Shown piece after piece: positions 32,301-42,370 of a stretch of 64,000 nucleotides of DNA (within the stretch, counting starts at the first letter, position 1; each line of letters opens with the position of its first letter). The DNA is from Pseudozyma flocculosa PF-1 (lineage: Eukaryota; Basidiomycota; Ustilaginomycetes; Ustilaginales; Ustilaginaceae): assembly GCF_000417875.1 (NCBI RefSeq), contig NW_006920883.1:133840-197839 (forward strand). The letters are read 5' to 3'. A program made the position numbers and the translations under genes. Below the pieces are notes generated by a model that was not told the origin of the DNA, made no database searches, and was given only the letters and a program-made list of their open reading frames with translations.

Positions 32301-34997
32301 ATCGATCGATCGTCGCCGTTGCCCGGCTTCCGACCGGCGGTGACCAGCAGCGGGGCCGCCGTCGAGGTCGTCATCCCGGCGTCGTCGCAACGCCACCGAC
32401 ACGTCGAGACGACCCTGGAATACTCGCCCGAGGCCACGCCACAAGCCGGATCGCCCGCGGCAGCTCATGCTCAATTGGACCACGGGGAAGAAGAGAACGA
32501 CAATGCCCAGATCGAAGGCACGGCAGAGGCGGAGGAGGGCACCTCAGTCGATGGTGCGATACCCAAGGTCTCGGAAACGGCGCCCGGAGCTGTGACGCAC
32601 GACGTCAACCAGCGGAAGGAGCATCACGATGCCAAGGTGGCGGCCAGGGCCGGTGCCTCGCACACAGGAGACGACGACGAAGGTGCACTTGCCTCTCCGA
32701 TCCTCGCGGTCGCTGCCGCCGCTGCCGCCGCCATGTCGCCGGCGCGGATGCAGACCTCGTCCATTGCTCCCGGTTATGGCAACGCCAACGAGGCAGTCGT
32801 CGACGCGCTCGACCTGGGAGCGGCAGAGATTCCCGTGCTCCCTTCTAACCCAACGCTCGACGGCGAGCTCTCAGACTACGAGCAGCCGCTGCAGTACGAC
32901 GAGGCCGGTCAGAGCGCAGCTGAAGATCAGCAGCAAAGCAACGACCTGGCCGCTGCGCGTGGTCTCGCCTCTGTAGAGGTCGTCAGCGAGGACGACGACA
33001 GCGACGTCGTCTTCCAGAGCTTTCAACAAGGCTCGGAGCCGGATCTCGAACTGCCGCCCACCAACGATGAGCGACCGAGAGCTGCCGTCAAGACCACCGC
33101 AACGGCCACCTCGGCGGATGTTCGTGGTCCAGCCTCCGACCTTGCGTTCCGACGACCGGCCATGCGCAAGCCTGGAGGTCGCGTCGGTGAAGCTCAGACT
33201 GCGAGCCCATCGTTGCAGCAACGTGATGCTGCACCGAGCAAGGCTGGGGTCCCCTTGCTCGAACGGCATCGAGACACGACCTTCCACGACTTCACCATGG
33301 ACAGCGACGAAGAGGAGCAAGCCCGCGTGCTTGCCCGTCGCACGCCGCGTGCCACGTCGACAAAGAGGTCGAGCAGCGTCCATGCGACCCGAAAGGTGCC
33401 CGACTACCACTCGAGGAGCATGCTGGAACCCCGCGGCCAGCGCGAGCCTTCTGCGAATCTGTCCGACGCGAAGCGAAGACGGGTCGAGGAGTGGGCGTCG
33501 CGGACCTCGGCCGAGCTCGATGCAGAGGCATCGACTGAACTGCTTGCACCCACGCCGACAGCTAAACGCAGCGCGCCTGCCAAGCAACTCGGTGCGCCGT
33601 CGACCAACAAGCTGCAGTCGTCGATGCCGGCAAAGACACGACCGCAGCATACCCGCTCGACGACGGCAGCCAGCACCTCGATCCTCGGCTCGCCCCTGCG
33701 ACGCAGGGCCAGGGAGAGCGTGCCGTCGGCAGTGGCGAGCGGCGAGAGGTCCGAACTCGAGGCGCTCGAGGCCAAGCGCCGGTACACCGAGAGCGTCAAG
33801 AAACTGTGCTCCGACTTTGGCCTCAGCGGCCCCGCGCAGGCAGTGCCCTTCATGATGCCCAACGGTTGGAGCGTCGCCAAAGCGAGGGATGCTTTGACCG
33901 ACAAGGTCCATTCGATGGCGGCGACCTACGGCGTCACTGCGCACGACGTCATCGAGTTTGTGCGCACGGCCGAGGGCAGGTGGGACGAGGCGGAAAAGTT
34001 CCTCGCCGTGCTCGCCAGGTCGCCGAGCAAGCCACAGCCGCTTCAGCAGACGACCGACTATGCAGCCGATGATCTGGCCGAAGACGACCACGGCGAGGGT
34101 GCCGAGGTCGACCAGGATCTCGAGAACCTCGAGCAGTCGCAGCGAGGAAGCGAGCTAGACGTTCAAGAAGCTCCGCGGTCGGTCGACCGCCGGAGCGCGT
34201 CACTGGGCAAGAGGCGACGCTCTGTCATTGAGCCATCCGAGCTCTCGACGCCTCCACGCAGGCGACGGCGCCACACCGTTCTCGTCGACCGGAGCGATGA
34301 AGTCGAGGTCAACGGGGCTGCGTTCGCCAGCGGCGGCGGCAGGCCTCGGATAGCCCCACGCCACACCATCGCTGCCACCGAGCTCGGGTCTCGCCGCCTG
34401 CCGAGCTCGGCGCCGCGACCTGGACGGACGGGGCCATCCGAGCGCGTTTCGCGCGGCGAGTATGCCGTCGCGAGGAGCGCAAGCGCGCGAAGCATCAGCA
34501 GCGGTAGACACGCTCGCGAGGACCTGACGTTCGGGCGCAGGCAGCGACAAGAGCGGGCCGAGATGTTCGACGGACCCGCAGTCCATCGCGGCGCGCAGCC
34601 TGCGCCCTCATCGTTGCGCAAGCGTCGCTACGATGCCGATCCCGAGCTACAGCAGGACGACTTGCACGACGAACGGACCGAAGACGAAGAGACGGAGGAG
34701 GACATTGCGGAGCCGGGCCGAGACGAGGTGGAAGATGATGAGAATGAGGAGGTCGGCGTCTATCCACCTCTGCCGCGACCGAGGCGAAGCTCGTCGATGC
34801 GATCGAGGCAGGAGGCGGAGCTGCGTTTGGCCGAACGGCGGGCTCGAGTGATGCGAGAGGCCGCGCTGGCCGCCGAGTTGGAGGCCGAAGCCAGCCGCGC
34901 CGCCCTGAGGTTGCGCCGCCACCGCGGCTCCAGGCGCCACGCCGGCTGGTCGTCGTCTGAGGCTGACGATGGCGATGGCGGCTACGGTTACTACTGA
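29340..34997 (+). CDS. RAP1: Rap1 telomere-binding protein homologue
   Basis: The single exon encodes about 1885 residues with the Rap1 domain order. A BRCT domain is at about 134-232 (RVKFLLQNTFGPVEYRDLQV, RKHGGEVESRM, PQFIHDCIEACQLL). A Rap1-type Myb domain is at about 255-319 (HPFTDEDRSAIVEYL, THKHSWLSYLQ-like helix 3 around KHSWLSYLQDN). A second Myb-like segment is at about 691-757 (TTPEKALLVNRLSDLL, AASWSSHFNKN). A C-terminal RCT domain is at about 1473-1561 (AKRRYTESVKKLCSDFGL, SMAATYGVTAHDVIEF). Rap1 is a shelterin-type telomere subunit; the RCT recruits partners. The protein is more than twice the length of yeast Rap1 because of acidic and Ala-rich linkers, including eight heptad copies at 31899-32066. 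The N-terminus is placed at ATG 29340 (MADRATSPEDG). The 97 upstream in-frame codons look like leader. Confidence 0.88.
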   Translation: MADRATSPEDGKAMPPAATGSDRGGLFRSTPSLRPTNGVSKAAKAPSRQVSQQPHPPHVASPASLPEPSPAPAPEPQRSLTSPEALTTAEAPSTVSSRKPASNTGSKMPRTPKPEQKPARPSPAPTRTEPSTIFRFGSQRHIRVKFLLQNTFGPVEYRDLQVLIRKHGGEVESRMGKADLMVANINTPMEAAKLNREAKRLGKPLPMVLPQFIHDCIEACQLLEVERAIYVPDEQIKARLAASALTPGARSGSRHPFTDEDRSAIVEYLGRRPEPWSVNGAARDLAIDRPSHTKHSWLSYLQDNMTAKWNIRQRVYAWQAENGIKHPKPATMPTRGGSVADTSQPSVTSAQSAPAPAQKPTGDSSVSAVRRGETAREQRKAARRDQLDSSDVVDEESEPVGGWAEAKAPKSAQAEEPASADQLAPSNLAPEAASRSDRGGDADLAADAPTAPSVSQSGAASASLTEAAPALGPPHEEDFRDQADSSSVEVEEELEFRPLRPAKPKQVHHPAAGEVPATLRQAEREGPSDTTRDVAAPEATLTTSAAAGPAHESANEGENAVSEESEPEDGWDMPESLINELESPKKEKKTARPKSKTRPRRSAARASLSGDSNADEGESYPASSAESEVDELADDSQNATDPVENAKADQAAEQEQEDLDKAHGLADQQAADDDPSYIARHREGSKGPPRARFTTPEKALLVNRLSDLLSSLDADQPDADIDMSSIKPPPEFWEQMNHDKPRHSAASWSSHFNKNAVLYIDAAQTQRIVQQETQTVLVEEGAEAAPPGDADAIGDGEEGESSESELGADEAAGADPASPLIAIYPAPGWTDEEYMEDEEDEEDEDEEDEEDGEEQRQDEHEQRQDEQEQREEEQEQREEEQEQREEEQEQREEEQEQHEEEQEQHEDGQDLAPEAGTGRRSRSQSFDLATWQEIGDAMAAEFLEIAEDSTEGAAPAESAEDAAAAKPVAAPVTSNNTRETITNGDHDIDRSSPLPGFRPAVTSSGAAVEVVIPASSQRHRHVETTLEYSPEATPQAGSPAAAHAQLDHGEEENDNAQIEGTAEAEEGTSVDGAIPKVSETAPGAVTHDVNQRKEHHDAKVAARAGASHTGDDDEGALASPILAVAAAAAAAMSPARMQTSSIAPGYGNANEAVVDALDLGAAEIPVLPSNPTLDGELSDYEQPLQYDEAGQSAAEDQQQSNDLAAARGLASVEVVSEDDDSDVVFQSFQQGSEPDLELPPTNDERPRAAVKTTATATSADVRGPASDLAFRRPAMRKPGGRVGEAQTASPSLQQRDAAPSKAGVPLLERHRDTTFHDFTMDSDEEEQARVLARRTPRATSTKRSSSVHATRKVPDYHSRSMLEPRGQREPSANLSDAKRRRVEEWASRTSAELDAEASTELLAPTPTAKRSAPAKQLGAPSTNKLQSSMPAKTRPQHTRSTTAASTSILGSPLRRRARESVPSAVASGERSELEALEAKRRYTESVKKLCSDFGLSGPAQAVPFMMPNGWSVAKARDALTDKVHSMAATYGVTAHDVIEFVRTAEGRWDEAEKFLAVLARSPSKPQPLQQTTDYAADDLAEDDHGEGAEVDQDLENLEQSQRGSELDVQEAPRSVDRRSASLGKRRRSVIEPSELSTPPRRRRRHTVLVDRSDEVEVNGAAFASGGGRPRIAPRHTIAATELGSRRLPSSAPRPGRTGPSERVSRGEYAVARSASARSISSGRHAREDLTFGRRQRQERAEMFDGPAVHRGAQPAPSSLRKRRYDADPELQQDDLHDERTEDEETEEDIAEPGRDEVEDDENEEVGVYPPLPRPRRSSSMRSRQEAELRLAERRARVMREAALAAELEAEASRAALRLRRHRGSRRHAGWSSSEADDGDGGYGYY
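31899..32066 (+). repeat. Eight 21-bp repeats in RAP1 encoding EQREEEQ-type heptads
   Basis: Eight in-frame 21-bp units encode EQRQDEH, EQRQDEQ, four copies of EQREEEQ, EQHEEEQ and EQHEDGQ. They follow a Glu/Asp run and lie between the second Myb-like segment and the RCT domain. The near-identity of the units points to recent expansion. Confidence 0.9.
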
Positions 34998-35339
34998 GTC
35001 AGTCCTGAGAAAGGGCCGACGAGGCCAGGCCAGAACGACGGCGAGACCTCCGCCGCAACTATTGTACTGCGATGATGCTGCTTGCTGCCCTCCCGAGGGG
35101 CCCGACTGCAACCTTGTAAGACCAGACCAACGCGCTTGCCCGCGCTGCGACCGGGCTGTCGAGTCCGCTTGTCGGGTTGTCACACTTTGAACATCGCAGG
35201 GACCCCGGCACGCCTCTCTTCTCGCCACATGTCGAAGGAGCAAGACGCGATCTATTCGTGGTTCGCCATCTAGTCAGCGTCTGCGGCTCTACACGTGTTC
35301 AAGGCTCAGTTCAAGGTTCCGCTGCGGCTGATGGCGCCG
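34998..35339. other. Intergenic region between convergent RAP1 and nitroreductase genes
   Basis: These 342 nt hold the 3' regions of the two convergent genes. No gene, tRNA or repeat is seen. Confidence 0.6.
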
Positions 35340-36061
35340 TCACTTGAACACCTTGACCCTCTCTTCGTCGGCGAGGAAGGGCTTGTCGGGGCTAGGTCCG
35401 CCCTCGGGATGGCCAAAGACGAGCTCGGACTTGAGGACCCAGTTGTCGTCGAGCTGCCAGTGGGCGCGCACGGCGGGCTGGGTGAGGTTGGCGTAGTGCT
35501 GCAGGTTGGCGCCGTACCCTTCGAGCTCGAGGGCGGTCCAGGTGGCGAGCTGCGCCATGCCCGACGCGTGTTCCGACCACTGCGGGAACGACGAGGCGTA
35601 CAGCGGCAGCTTCTCCTGCAGCCCCTTGACGGTGCTCGCGTCTTCGAAGAAGAGGACGGTGCCGTAGCCCGCCTGCCGTGTCGATACAGTCGGAGAAGAG
35701 GGGATGCGAGCTCGTGTCGTCAGAAGGTGTGACGACCGCCAAAGGAGGCCAATAAGCGCAGTTGATCGCTGCTGGCCGTGTCACTTACAGCGAAGCCCTC
35801 GACCCTCTTCAGCCCCTTCTCAAGAGCGTCGGGCGGAGTGACCTTCCTCAGCTCGTCGGGTACGATCTTGGTCCAGTAGTGGTCGTGCTCTTTGCCGAGC
35901 AGCACGACGGCGCGCGAGCTCATGCTGTTGAACGACGAGGGGCTGTACTTGACCGCCTTCTGGACGAGCGAGACGACGGCCTCGTCGCTCAGGATCGCCT
36001 TCTTGGACAGGGCGTAGATGGATCGTCGCGCCGCGAGCGCCGAGATAAAGGGGGCCGACAT
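35340..36061 (-). CDS. Nitroreductase family protein (Hbn1/Frm2-like)
   Basis: Two exons (36061-35789 and 35672-35340) give 201 residues. The family uses FMN to reduce nitro groups or related substrates; the yeast members Frm2 and Hbn1 are linked to lipid signalling and oxidative stress. Diagnostic segments are ALAARRSIYALSKKA, KYSPSSFNSMSSRAVVLLG, VEGFAAGYGTVLFFED (formed by splicing), QEKLPLYASSFPQWSEHASG and WTALELEGYGANLQHYANL. The intron at 35788-35673 has a GTAAGT donor and CAG acceptor; without it the second half is in another frame. The length matches the family. No targeting signal is visible, so it is probably cytosolic. The physiological substrate is unknown. Confidence 0.9.
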
Positions 36062-36864
36062 TGCTGCGGGTTCTGTGTGGTGTGGATGGAGGTTGTGTGG
36101 GGTGTGAGTGGGGTGGTGAGGAGTGAGGGAAGGACGGGTGGGTGAGCCCGCAGAGTCGATTATATGTGTCGGTCGTCCCCGAGAGGTCAAGTCACCCCTT
36201 TCTTCTGGGATGGTCCCCACTCGGCCATCACATACAGTACGTACGTACATACGTACGTCCTGGTCGACGTCTCCGGAGTCCAGGGTCCAGAGCTCCCTCG
36301 GCGATACCTTGACATCTCCGGGATCTCACGGCGTTAAGATGGCACGGACCAAAGGCAAGGAGCGGACATGTCAGGCCAGCCGTGAGGCCGACGCATCTCT
36401 CCCAACCTTGCCCTCCCTAGCTCGAGCGAGGGTACTGGTCTGAAAGCGGGTTTGCTCCGGGAGAAGAGCTCGGCGACATGGACGTCGTCGCGCACGCTAT
36501 CTCCGAGGCGGATGGCGAGCCCAAAATTAGACACGGGTGCCCGCACTTGACGCTCAGCCTCGGCCCCGGTCGGACCTTGCCGATGCTGGGCCTTTCGCCG
36601 CCACCACCGCCCTCCCCTTGCCACTCCTATCCCCTCACGTCCCAATCGGACGCTCAACAGATCGAGGGTGCAGGAACGGGCGTGACTTTCGTTGGGCCGT
36701 GCGTGAGATCCGTATGCGACGAATAGGCAGAGTCTAAGCGATGAGATATTGTACAAAGAGATGGATGTTTTTGAGCGGGCATCGATGGCGGCGACGGAGG
36801 GCATGCCAGCGGAAAAGTCGGGGGAGCACAGAGCGAGCAGGGACCAGGATAGGGCAGTGACGGC
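36062..36864. other. Intergenic region upstream of the nitroreductase gene
   Basis: These 803 nt separate the nitroreductase start from the transporter stop, both on the minus strand. The region holds a TATA-like sequence (CATATAAT on the minus strand near 36159-36166, about 100 nt before the start) and an ACGTACGT tract at 36237-36258. No gene is seen. Confidence 0.5.
36237..36258. repeat. ACGT-repeat near-palindrome
   Basis: Tandem ACGT/TACG units with one mismatch form a nearly self-complementary tract about 180 nt upstream of the nitroreductase start. It could form a hairpin or hold binding sites; this is inference only. Confidence 0.7.
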
Positions 36865-38352
36865 CTAGATCTTGCCGCGGAGCTGCTTGTTGAGCGCAAA
36901 GTAGCGGCTGGTGGCAATGGCAAACGAGCCGACGAGGACCGTGGCAAAGGAAAAGGCCGCCGTACCCCACCAGTCGTAGTCGGGCGCGTCGCCGAGGATG
37001 GCTCCGCTGATGGGCGTGCCAAAGAGGCCGCCGAGCGAGCCCACCATGAACATCATCCCGTTGCGGGTGCCCACGGTGGCCGTCGAGCCCAGCTGGGCGC
37101 AGCATGCCGGGATGAGGGAGACGTAGCAGCCCGAGGTGAAGCCAAAGATGACGGCGAAGGCCACCAGCCCGCCGACGTTGACGCAGAGCGGGAAGAAGAT
37201 GAGGAGGACGGCCGAGATGGCAATGTGCGGCAGCAGCACGTTGATGCGGCCCACCTTGTCGGCGACGAGGCCCGGCAGCGCCCGGCCAAACATGGACGAG
37301 GCGTTGAGGATCGAGAGGTAGTAGCCGCTGGCGGGGACGTTGTGCACCTGGCTGAAGACGTCCATGTAGGTGAAGGGCATGTAGAGGCCGAGCATGACGA
37401 CGGTGCAGGCAAAGACGAACCACGAGTAGGCGGGCACGCGGAAGGCGTCGAGGTCGACCCACTTGACCTGCTTCCAGCCGCCCTTGGACTTGTCAGAGAC
37501 GTCGATCGACGGCGGCAGGCGCGTGCTGAGGCAGAGCGAGGCCGAGATGACGGCAAAGAGGGCAAAGAAGCCGACGATGCGCATCGTCCACCCGAAACCG
37601 ACGATCGGGATCAGGCGGCGGATCATGATGGGGAAGATGATGCCGCCCGTCGACGAGCCCGTGGCGATGAGGCCGAAGGCCATGGCCCTGCGCTGGAGGA
37701 AGTGGTGGGCGGGGCAGTTGATGCCCATGTTGAAGACGATGCCGAACGAGAGGCCGAGGCCGACGCCCTGGCAGAGAAAGAACTGGTAGTACTCGGTGCA
37801 GAGGCTGAGGAGCATCTGCGAGACGACGAGCAGCACGCAGCCAAAGGTGAACGTGGGCCGGAAGAATCCGAGGTCGAACAGCCTGCCCGAGACGCCGCCC
37901 ATGGCAAAGAGGAGGAAGTACTGGAACGCGCCGATCCACGCCACCTGGCTCGAGCTCTTGTCCGAGAGGAAGGATTGGAGGTAGTAGTCTTCAAACACGC
38001 CGAAGCTGTTCAGATAGCCAAAGGTGATGAAGGTGCACCAGAAGCCGCCCAGGACGCTGAGCCAGGCCCGGAGGCCGCCCTCGGGAAAGGTGATGCCGGC
38101 GTCGGGATCCTTTTCCATGTGCTGCGAGGCATCGTCGTCGACCTCGCCGAGCTGCTTCTCGTCGCGGATGGAGAGTTCGTTGCTGCGCGTGGTATCGAGG
38201 ACATGGTTGGGATCGCTACTGCCAGACGTGGGCGACGAGTGGCCGTCGAGCGCGCGGGACCCAGGCGCGGCCTCGATGTCGGTGCCCGAGCTCGAGGTGG
38301 TCGTTAGCGTCGTGGCCGTCGTTGTAGGCCTTGAACGATCTGCGACAGTCAT
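36865..38352 (-). CDS. MFS transporter, monocarboxylate porter type
   Basis: The single exon encodes 495 residues. About 80 polar, Ser/Thr-rich cytosolic residues precede FPEGGLRAWLSVLGGFWCTF, the entry to helix 1 typical of the fungal monocarboxylate-porter (MCT-like) group. Twelve hydrophobic segments can be traced. Family features include GYLNSFGVFEDYY, the loop 2-3 region GGVSGRLFDLG and GVGLGLSFGIVFN. The central loop is short and basic, and RNGMMFMVGSLGGLFGTPI comes late in the protein. Fungal members include riboflavin and monocarboxylate carriers, but the substrate cannot be read from sequence. The protein ends soon after the last helix (FALNKQLRGKI). It is divergent from SF3b4 across 1.6 kb. 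Confidence 0.9.
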   Translation of the reverse strand: MTVADRSRPTTTATTLTTTSSSGTDIEAAPGSRALDGHSSPTSGSSDPNHVLDTTRSNELSIRDEKQLGEVDDDASQHMEKDPDAGITFPEGGLRAWLSVLGGFWCTFITFGYLNSFGVFEDYYLQSFLSDKSSSQVAWIGAFQYFLLFAMGGVSGRLFDLGFFRPTFTFGCVLLVVSQMLLSLCTEYYQFFLCQGVGLGLSFGIVFNMGINCPAHHFLQRRAMAFGLIATGSSTGGIIFPIMIRRLIPIVGFGWTMRIVGFFALFAVISASLCLSTRLPPSIDVSDKSKGGWKQVKWVDLDAFRVPAYSWFVFACTVVMLGLYMPFTYMDVFSQVHNVPASGYYLSILNASSMFGRALPGLVADKVGRINVLLPHIAISAVLLIFFPLCVNVGGLVAFAVIFGFTSGCYVSLIPACCAQLGSTATVGTRNGMMFMVGSLGGLFGTPISGAILGDAPDYDWWGTAAFSFATVLVGSFAIATSRYFALNKQLRGKI

Positions 38353-39993
38353 TGTGGGCGTCGGCGGAGGTAAGGCAGGGACGCTTGTCGTCCTCGATGC
38401 GTTGGGATGGTCGTGTGTAGGCTAGACGCGCAGTGGGTTTCGTTCTTTGTCGTACGTAGCAATGTATAGCGAAGCGGCGTCGCCGACGGCCTATTCCGAG
38501 GAGAGCAAAGCCGCGTAGACAGCCGGAGGTGATCCGGAGACGTGTCGGGCAGCGACTGCTGTGGTCGACCCAGCCGAGGCGTTTGAGGGCGCAGTAATGA
38601 GCTGGACTGGGGCCAGGACGACGGATGCTCTCCGACCGTGGCTTCGGTCGATCCGGCTGGTGTTTCGGGGGTGGCGACGAGGAAAGAGCAGCCCGGGTAC
38701 GCTGTCAGAGAGAGGAAAAGGGAGTGGAACGAGGATGAAGGAGATGGAAGGCAAAGAGCAACAGGCGAGTGGACGTCCTCTTAGACACGTCCATACAGAG
38801 AACAAGCAAGCCAGCCACTGAGGCGAACAGGACGGCGTTTAGCAAGACGGAGAGGATGGGCAAGCGGAGCACAAGGTGCATGCCCTCAGGAAGGCGCACG
38901 CAGGGGTTTTGCCGCTCGGCCCTAGGCGGCAGCCGAGCGTGTCGTCGGCCTGACTCGTTACGCTCCACTCCGTCCTGTCCGCGACGCCGGTCAGGAAATG
39001 CTGGGCTCGCTTTGCTACACACTATACCTACTTAGGCGCTGTGCCCATAAGAGTAAGCACCTACCGCTCAGTCACATCACCATACGGTACGCTAGACATG
39101 CGGGTGTCTAGGTCTGCGGCCGCGCGAGAACGGCGCTGACGGATAACAAGGCCGTACGGAGAGACTTCTGTTTGATGCAAGGCCGGCACGCAAGACGAGC
39201 TAGGCCAAACCCGAGAAGAGAGGCAGCCAAGAGGAAAGCGAAGGGGGTCTGGGAAAGCGGCTCGAGGGTCCCTGGGTTCGGCATCGGGACCCTCCCGTCT
39301 GGTCGGTTCTCGACGTCGGTCTCCATTGGAAGCCGAGCATCGCAAAGGCCGATGCGTCTGGCGCCACCACGCTTTCTCGGGCTTAGGGAGGGAGATCGCG
39401 TGTTGGTCTGGCACCTGTCCTGCCATCGTCGATACTGGCCATCGCTACGGGTTACTCCCTTGCGCAGCCTCTTCGCGCACAAGCACCGTCCGGAAGCGGG
39501 CACGAGCGCGACGGCGCCGAGTCAGGAGCTCTGCCACCGGGTGGCGGCTGCGTTTGGCTCTTGGATGATGGCCAAAAGCCGCTGGGCTCGTCAGTCGGCT
39601 CTCGCCGAGGGAAGCCGGGTAAAAGGTCTAAGCGCGCCCCTGCCTGCCTGCCTCTGCGCAGCGGGGAAAACTGAAATGCATGCGAGTACGTGCAGCCGGA
39701 ATTGGCCCGTCTGAAGACCGAGGCGTGGGCGCCTTCGGCCTTGTTCGGTCGCCTCCGACCGCCTGGCTCGCTTGGCCTCGACCAGGGGCGCTGCCCCGGT
39801 TCCGAACCTGACCGCATATCGGCGATTTGGGCTCTGCGACAGAAGAGCCCGATTCAAAGGACTTCGACCGATTTTCTAGCTGGAAGCTGGAAGGGCCTGG
39901 CTGCTCCACACGGACACGTCTTCGCCGCCTTCTGCCCTTCTCGACCGCCACCACCCGCCTCTGTGCCCCTCCCGCCTCACTATCGCACACACC
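38353..39993. other. Divergent region between the transporter and SF3b4 genes
   Basis: This 1.64 kb has no supported gene. Frames such as the plus-strand one at 39172-39714 are of mixed, shadow-like composition without recognisable motifs. It should contain both promoters. The stretch just before 39994 is pyrimidine-rich, as expected of a leader. Confidence 0.5.
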
Positions 39994-41117
39994 ATGTCAG
40001 TGCGGCCGCCGGAGCTCGATCGCAACCAGGATGCCACCTGCTACGTCGGCAACCTCGACGACCGGTGCACCGACGCCATCGTCTGGGAGCTCATGATCCA
40101 GGCGGGCCCGCTCGTCCACCTGCACCTGCCAAAGGACCGCATCACCCAGTCGCACCAGGGCTACGGCTTCGCAGAGTTCCAGACCGAGGCGGATGCGGAC
40201 TATGCCTGCAAGGTGATGAACGGCCTCAAGCTTTACGGCAAGCCCATCCGCGTCAACAAGGCCTCGAGCGACAAGAAGCAGATCGACATCGGCGCCAACC
40301 TCTTTGTCGGAAACCTCGACGCAAATGTCGACGAGAGGGCGCTGTACGACACCTTTAGCACGTTTGGACAGATTGTCGGCGTTCCAAAGGTGAGTAGGCC
40401 GATGCTGTTCGGACGGTCCGAGCCACGAGTGCCGTTGCTGAACTGTTCCTGTGCCCTTGTTCCTGTCAGGTGGCGCGAGATCCCACTACGGGTGTCTCCA
40501 AGAACTTTGGCTTCGTCTCCTTTGACAACTTTGAGTCGGCGGATGCTGCCATCGAGTCGCTCAACAACCAGTTCTTGCTCAACCGGCCCATCACCGTCAC
40601 GTATGCCATCAAAACGGACAGCAAGACGGGCGAGCGTCACGGCACCGCCGCAGAGAGGCTGCTGGCAGCGCAGGCGAGGAAGAACAATGCTCTCCCGCCG
40701 CCACCGCCGCCGCCCATGATGCGACCGCCAGGTCCTCCAGGCATGTACGGGGGTGGACCCCCGGGCGGTCCTCCCGCGCCGTGGGGCGGCTTCGCCACGG
40801 GCGCCAACGCCGGTGCAGTCGGACCTGGACCCGGCCAGCAGCACCACTTCCAGCAGCAGCAGCCGCAACCACCGTACGGCCAAAACGGGCATGGTCCTCC
40901 GCCTCCAAGCGCTCCACCGGGCGTCGGGATGGGAGGACCTACGCCGCCACCGCCCGCACCGGGGATGGCGATGGGCATGCCACCTCCTCCCATGCACGCT
41001 GGCATGCAGGGCGGCCCCCCGATGCCGCCGCCCCCGCACCTTCAGCAGCGTCCTCCGCCTCCTCCTGGCTCGATACCCCCTCATCAGCAGGGCTACGGCG
41101 GACCCGGACAGTGGTAG
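39994..41117 (+). CDS. HSH49: Splicing factor 3b subunit 4 (SF3b49/Hsh49)
   Basis: Two exons (39994-40389 and 40470-41117) give 347 residues. The protein is a U2 snRNP SF3b subunit that contacts the pre-mRNA near the branch site and binds SF3b145/Cus1. RRM1 spans about residues 15-92 ([38 protein letters not shown]). RRM2 spans about 100-180 ([39 protein letters not shown]). These are followed by the conserved [17 protein letters not shown] and a long Pro/Gly/Met-rich tail typical of the family. The intron 40390-40469 lies inside RRM2 between VPK and VARDPTTG, and its removal restores the motif. The ATG has an ACC context. Confidence 0.95.
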
Positions 41118-41304
41118 ATTGAGGCCGTTCCTCTTCAGATCACGCGCAACAGAAAACCATGTACTTTTAGTCCATTTGAACGGCCATCACATCGTCCGCA
41201 TCCCCGATTCGTGCCGAGAGGTGACAAGCCATGGCCACCGAGATGCTGTCTTTCGTCGTGAGAAAGCTGAACAGTCGCCGATTGCACGCTAGAGCGGCTA
41301 GAAC

Positions 41305-41976
41305 TCAGTCGTAGACTACGAATGCAGCAAAGGATGCATGTCGAGGAGCAGAGCCTGGTCAGCCTGGACCCACATGGCCAGAAGAAGGATACTCGGGCCG
41401 AGGTTTTGCCGATGTACTCACCATGGACGACGGCGAACCAAAAGGTCCACCAGAGGACGAAGCTGAAGCCGTTCTCCTGGGCGCCGTCAAAGAGGGTGGA
41501 GACGACCTGTTTGGTGCCCCACTTTTCGCTCGTCGCCGCCTTTCTCGCTGCTCCTTTCCCGGGCGCCGCGTTCGGAGACGAGGAGGAGGAGGGGGAGGAG
41601 AAGGGCTGGACAAAGTAGCGTTGCGGTGTGGACTTGGCGTTGATGGTGAGGATGAGGATGTTTGTGACGACGAGCGAGAGGGCGTAGAGGTACAGGCCGG
41701 AAAAGTTGGTCAGGCCCAGGATGCCCGCTACCGAGCCGGCGATGGAGAGCGAGGTCGATCGAATGCTGTCGTGGTCGCAGATAGGAGCGAGTCGGAAGAG
41801 GACAAGGAAGGAAGGAAGGAAGGAAGAAGTGCGGGTCAGTACGGGGATAATTTGGCAGCGAGGGCCAGGCCGTATCGGACGCACTAGTAGAACTGCTGGG
41901 CGTTGTGGGCCACGTTTTCCGGGTAGTAGGACTGGAGGCGGAGCTGCTCCGCCTGCTCTTGCACTTCGGTGGCCAT
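41305..41976 (-). CDS. EMC6: ER membrane protein complex subunit 6 (EMC6)
   Basis: Three exons (41976-41885, 41765-41422, 41315-41305) give 148 residues. EMC6 is a membrane subunit of the ER membrane protein complex, an insertase for tail-anchored and multipass proteins. The N-terminus (MATEVQEQAEQLRLQSYYPE, NVAHNAQQFYY) leads into RSTSLSIAGSVAGILGLTNF, the diagnostic first helix. A second helix (LYALSLVVTNILILTI) and a third (FVLWWTFWFAVVHVYD) follow; the HVYD end is formed only by splicing to an 11-nt last exon. Introns are 41884-41766 and 41421-41316. Between helices 2 and 3 sits a Ser/Ala/Lys-rich insert of about 28 residues absent from shorter orthologues. Confidence 0.9.
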
Positions 41977-42370
41977 CCTGAATCAGTCGGTGCGACGGTC
42001 CTGTAAGGCTGAAATGGGGTGTACGGGCGGGGACGTGCGGGAGAAGACGGGACGAGGGTCGAGGTGATGGTGGGTTGAGAGCCCAGCCGGCGTGGCCTCG
42101 ACGGGCGAGGGGAGGGTGTGCGTCTGTGCGCCGCTTTCTTCCCTCCATGAGTCCATCGGGGAGGCTATCTGATCGGGGTCGACGACACGATCCCAATTCC
42201 ATCCTTGCTCCACTGTATCGGGGCAGGCCAAGCAGCTCTACGTCATGGCCGCCTGTAACTTTGCCTTGCTCTGGAATGCGGGGGATATCGAGAGCGCCTC
42301 GAGCATCAACGTCGTCGCCACCACCACCGTCCACCACCACTTAGCTCGCCATCGGCCAGGGAACGCAAAG
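41977..42370. other. Divergent promoter between EMC6 and the next gene
   Basis: These 394 nt separate the EMC6 start from the start chosen for the downstream plus-strand gene. An in-frame upstream ATG at 42245 exists, but the presequence-like start at 42371 is preferred. No other gene is seen. Confidence 0.55.
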
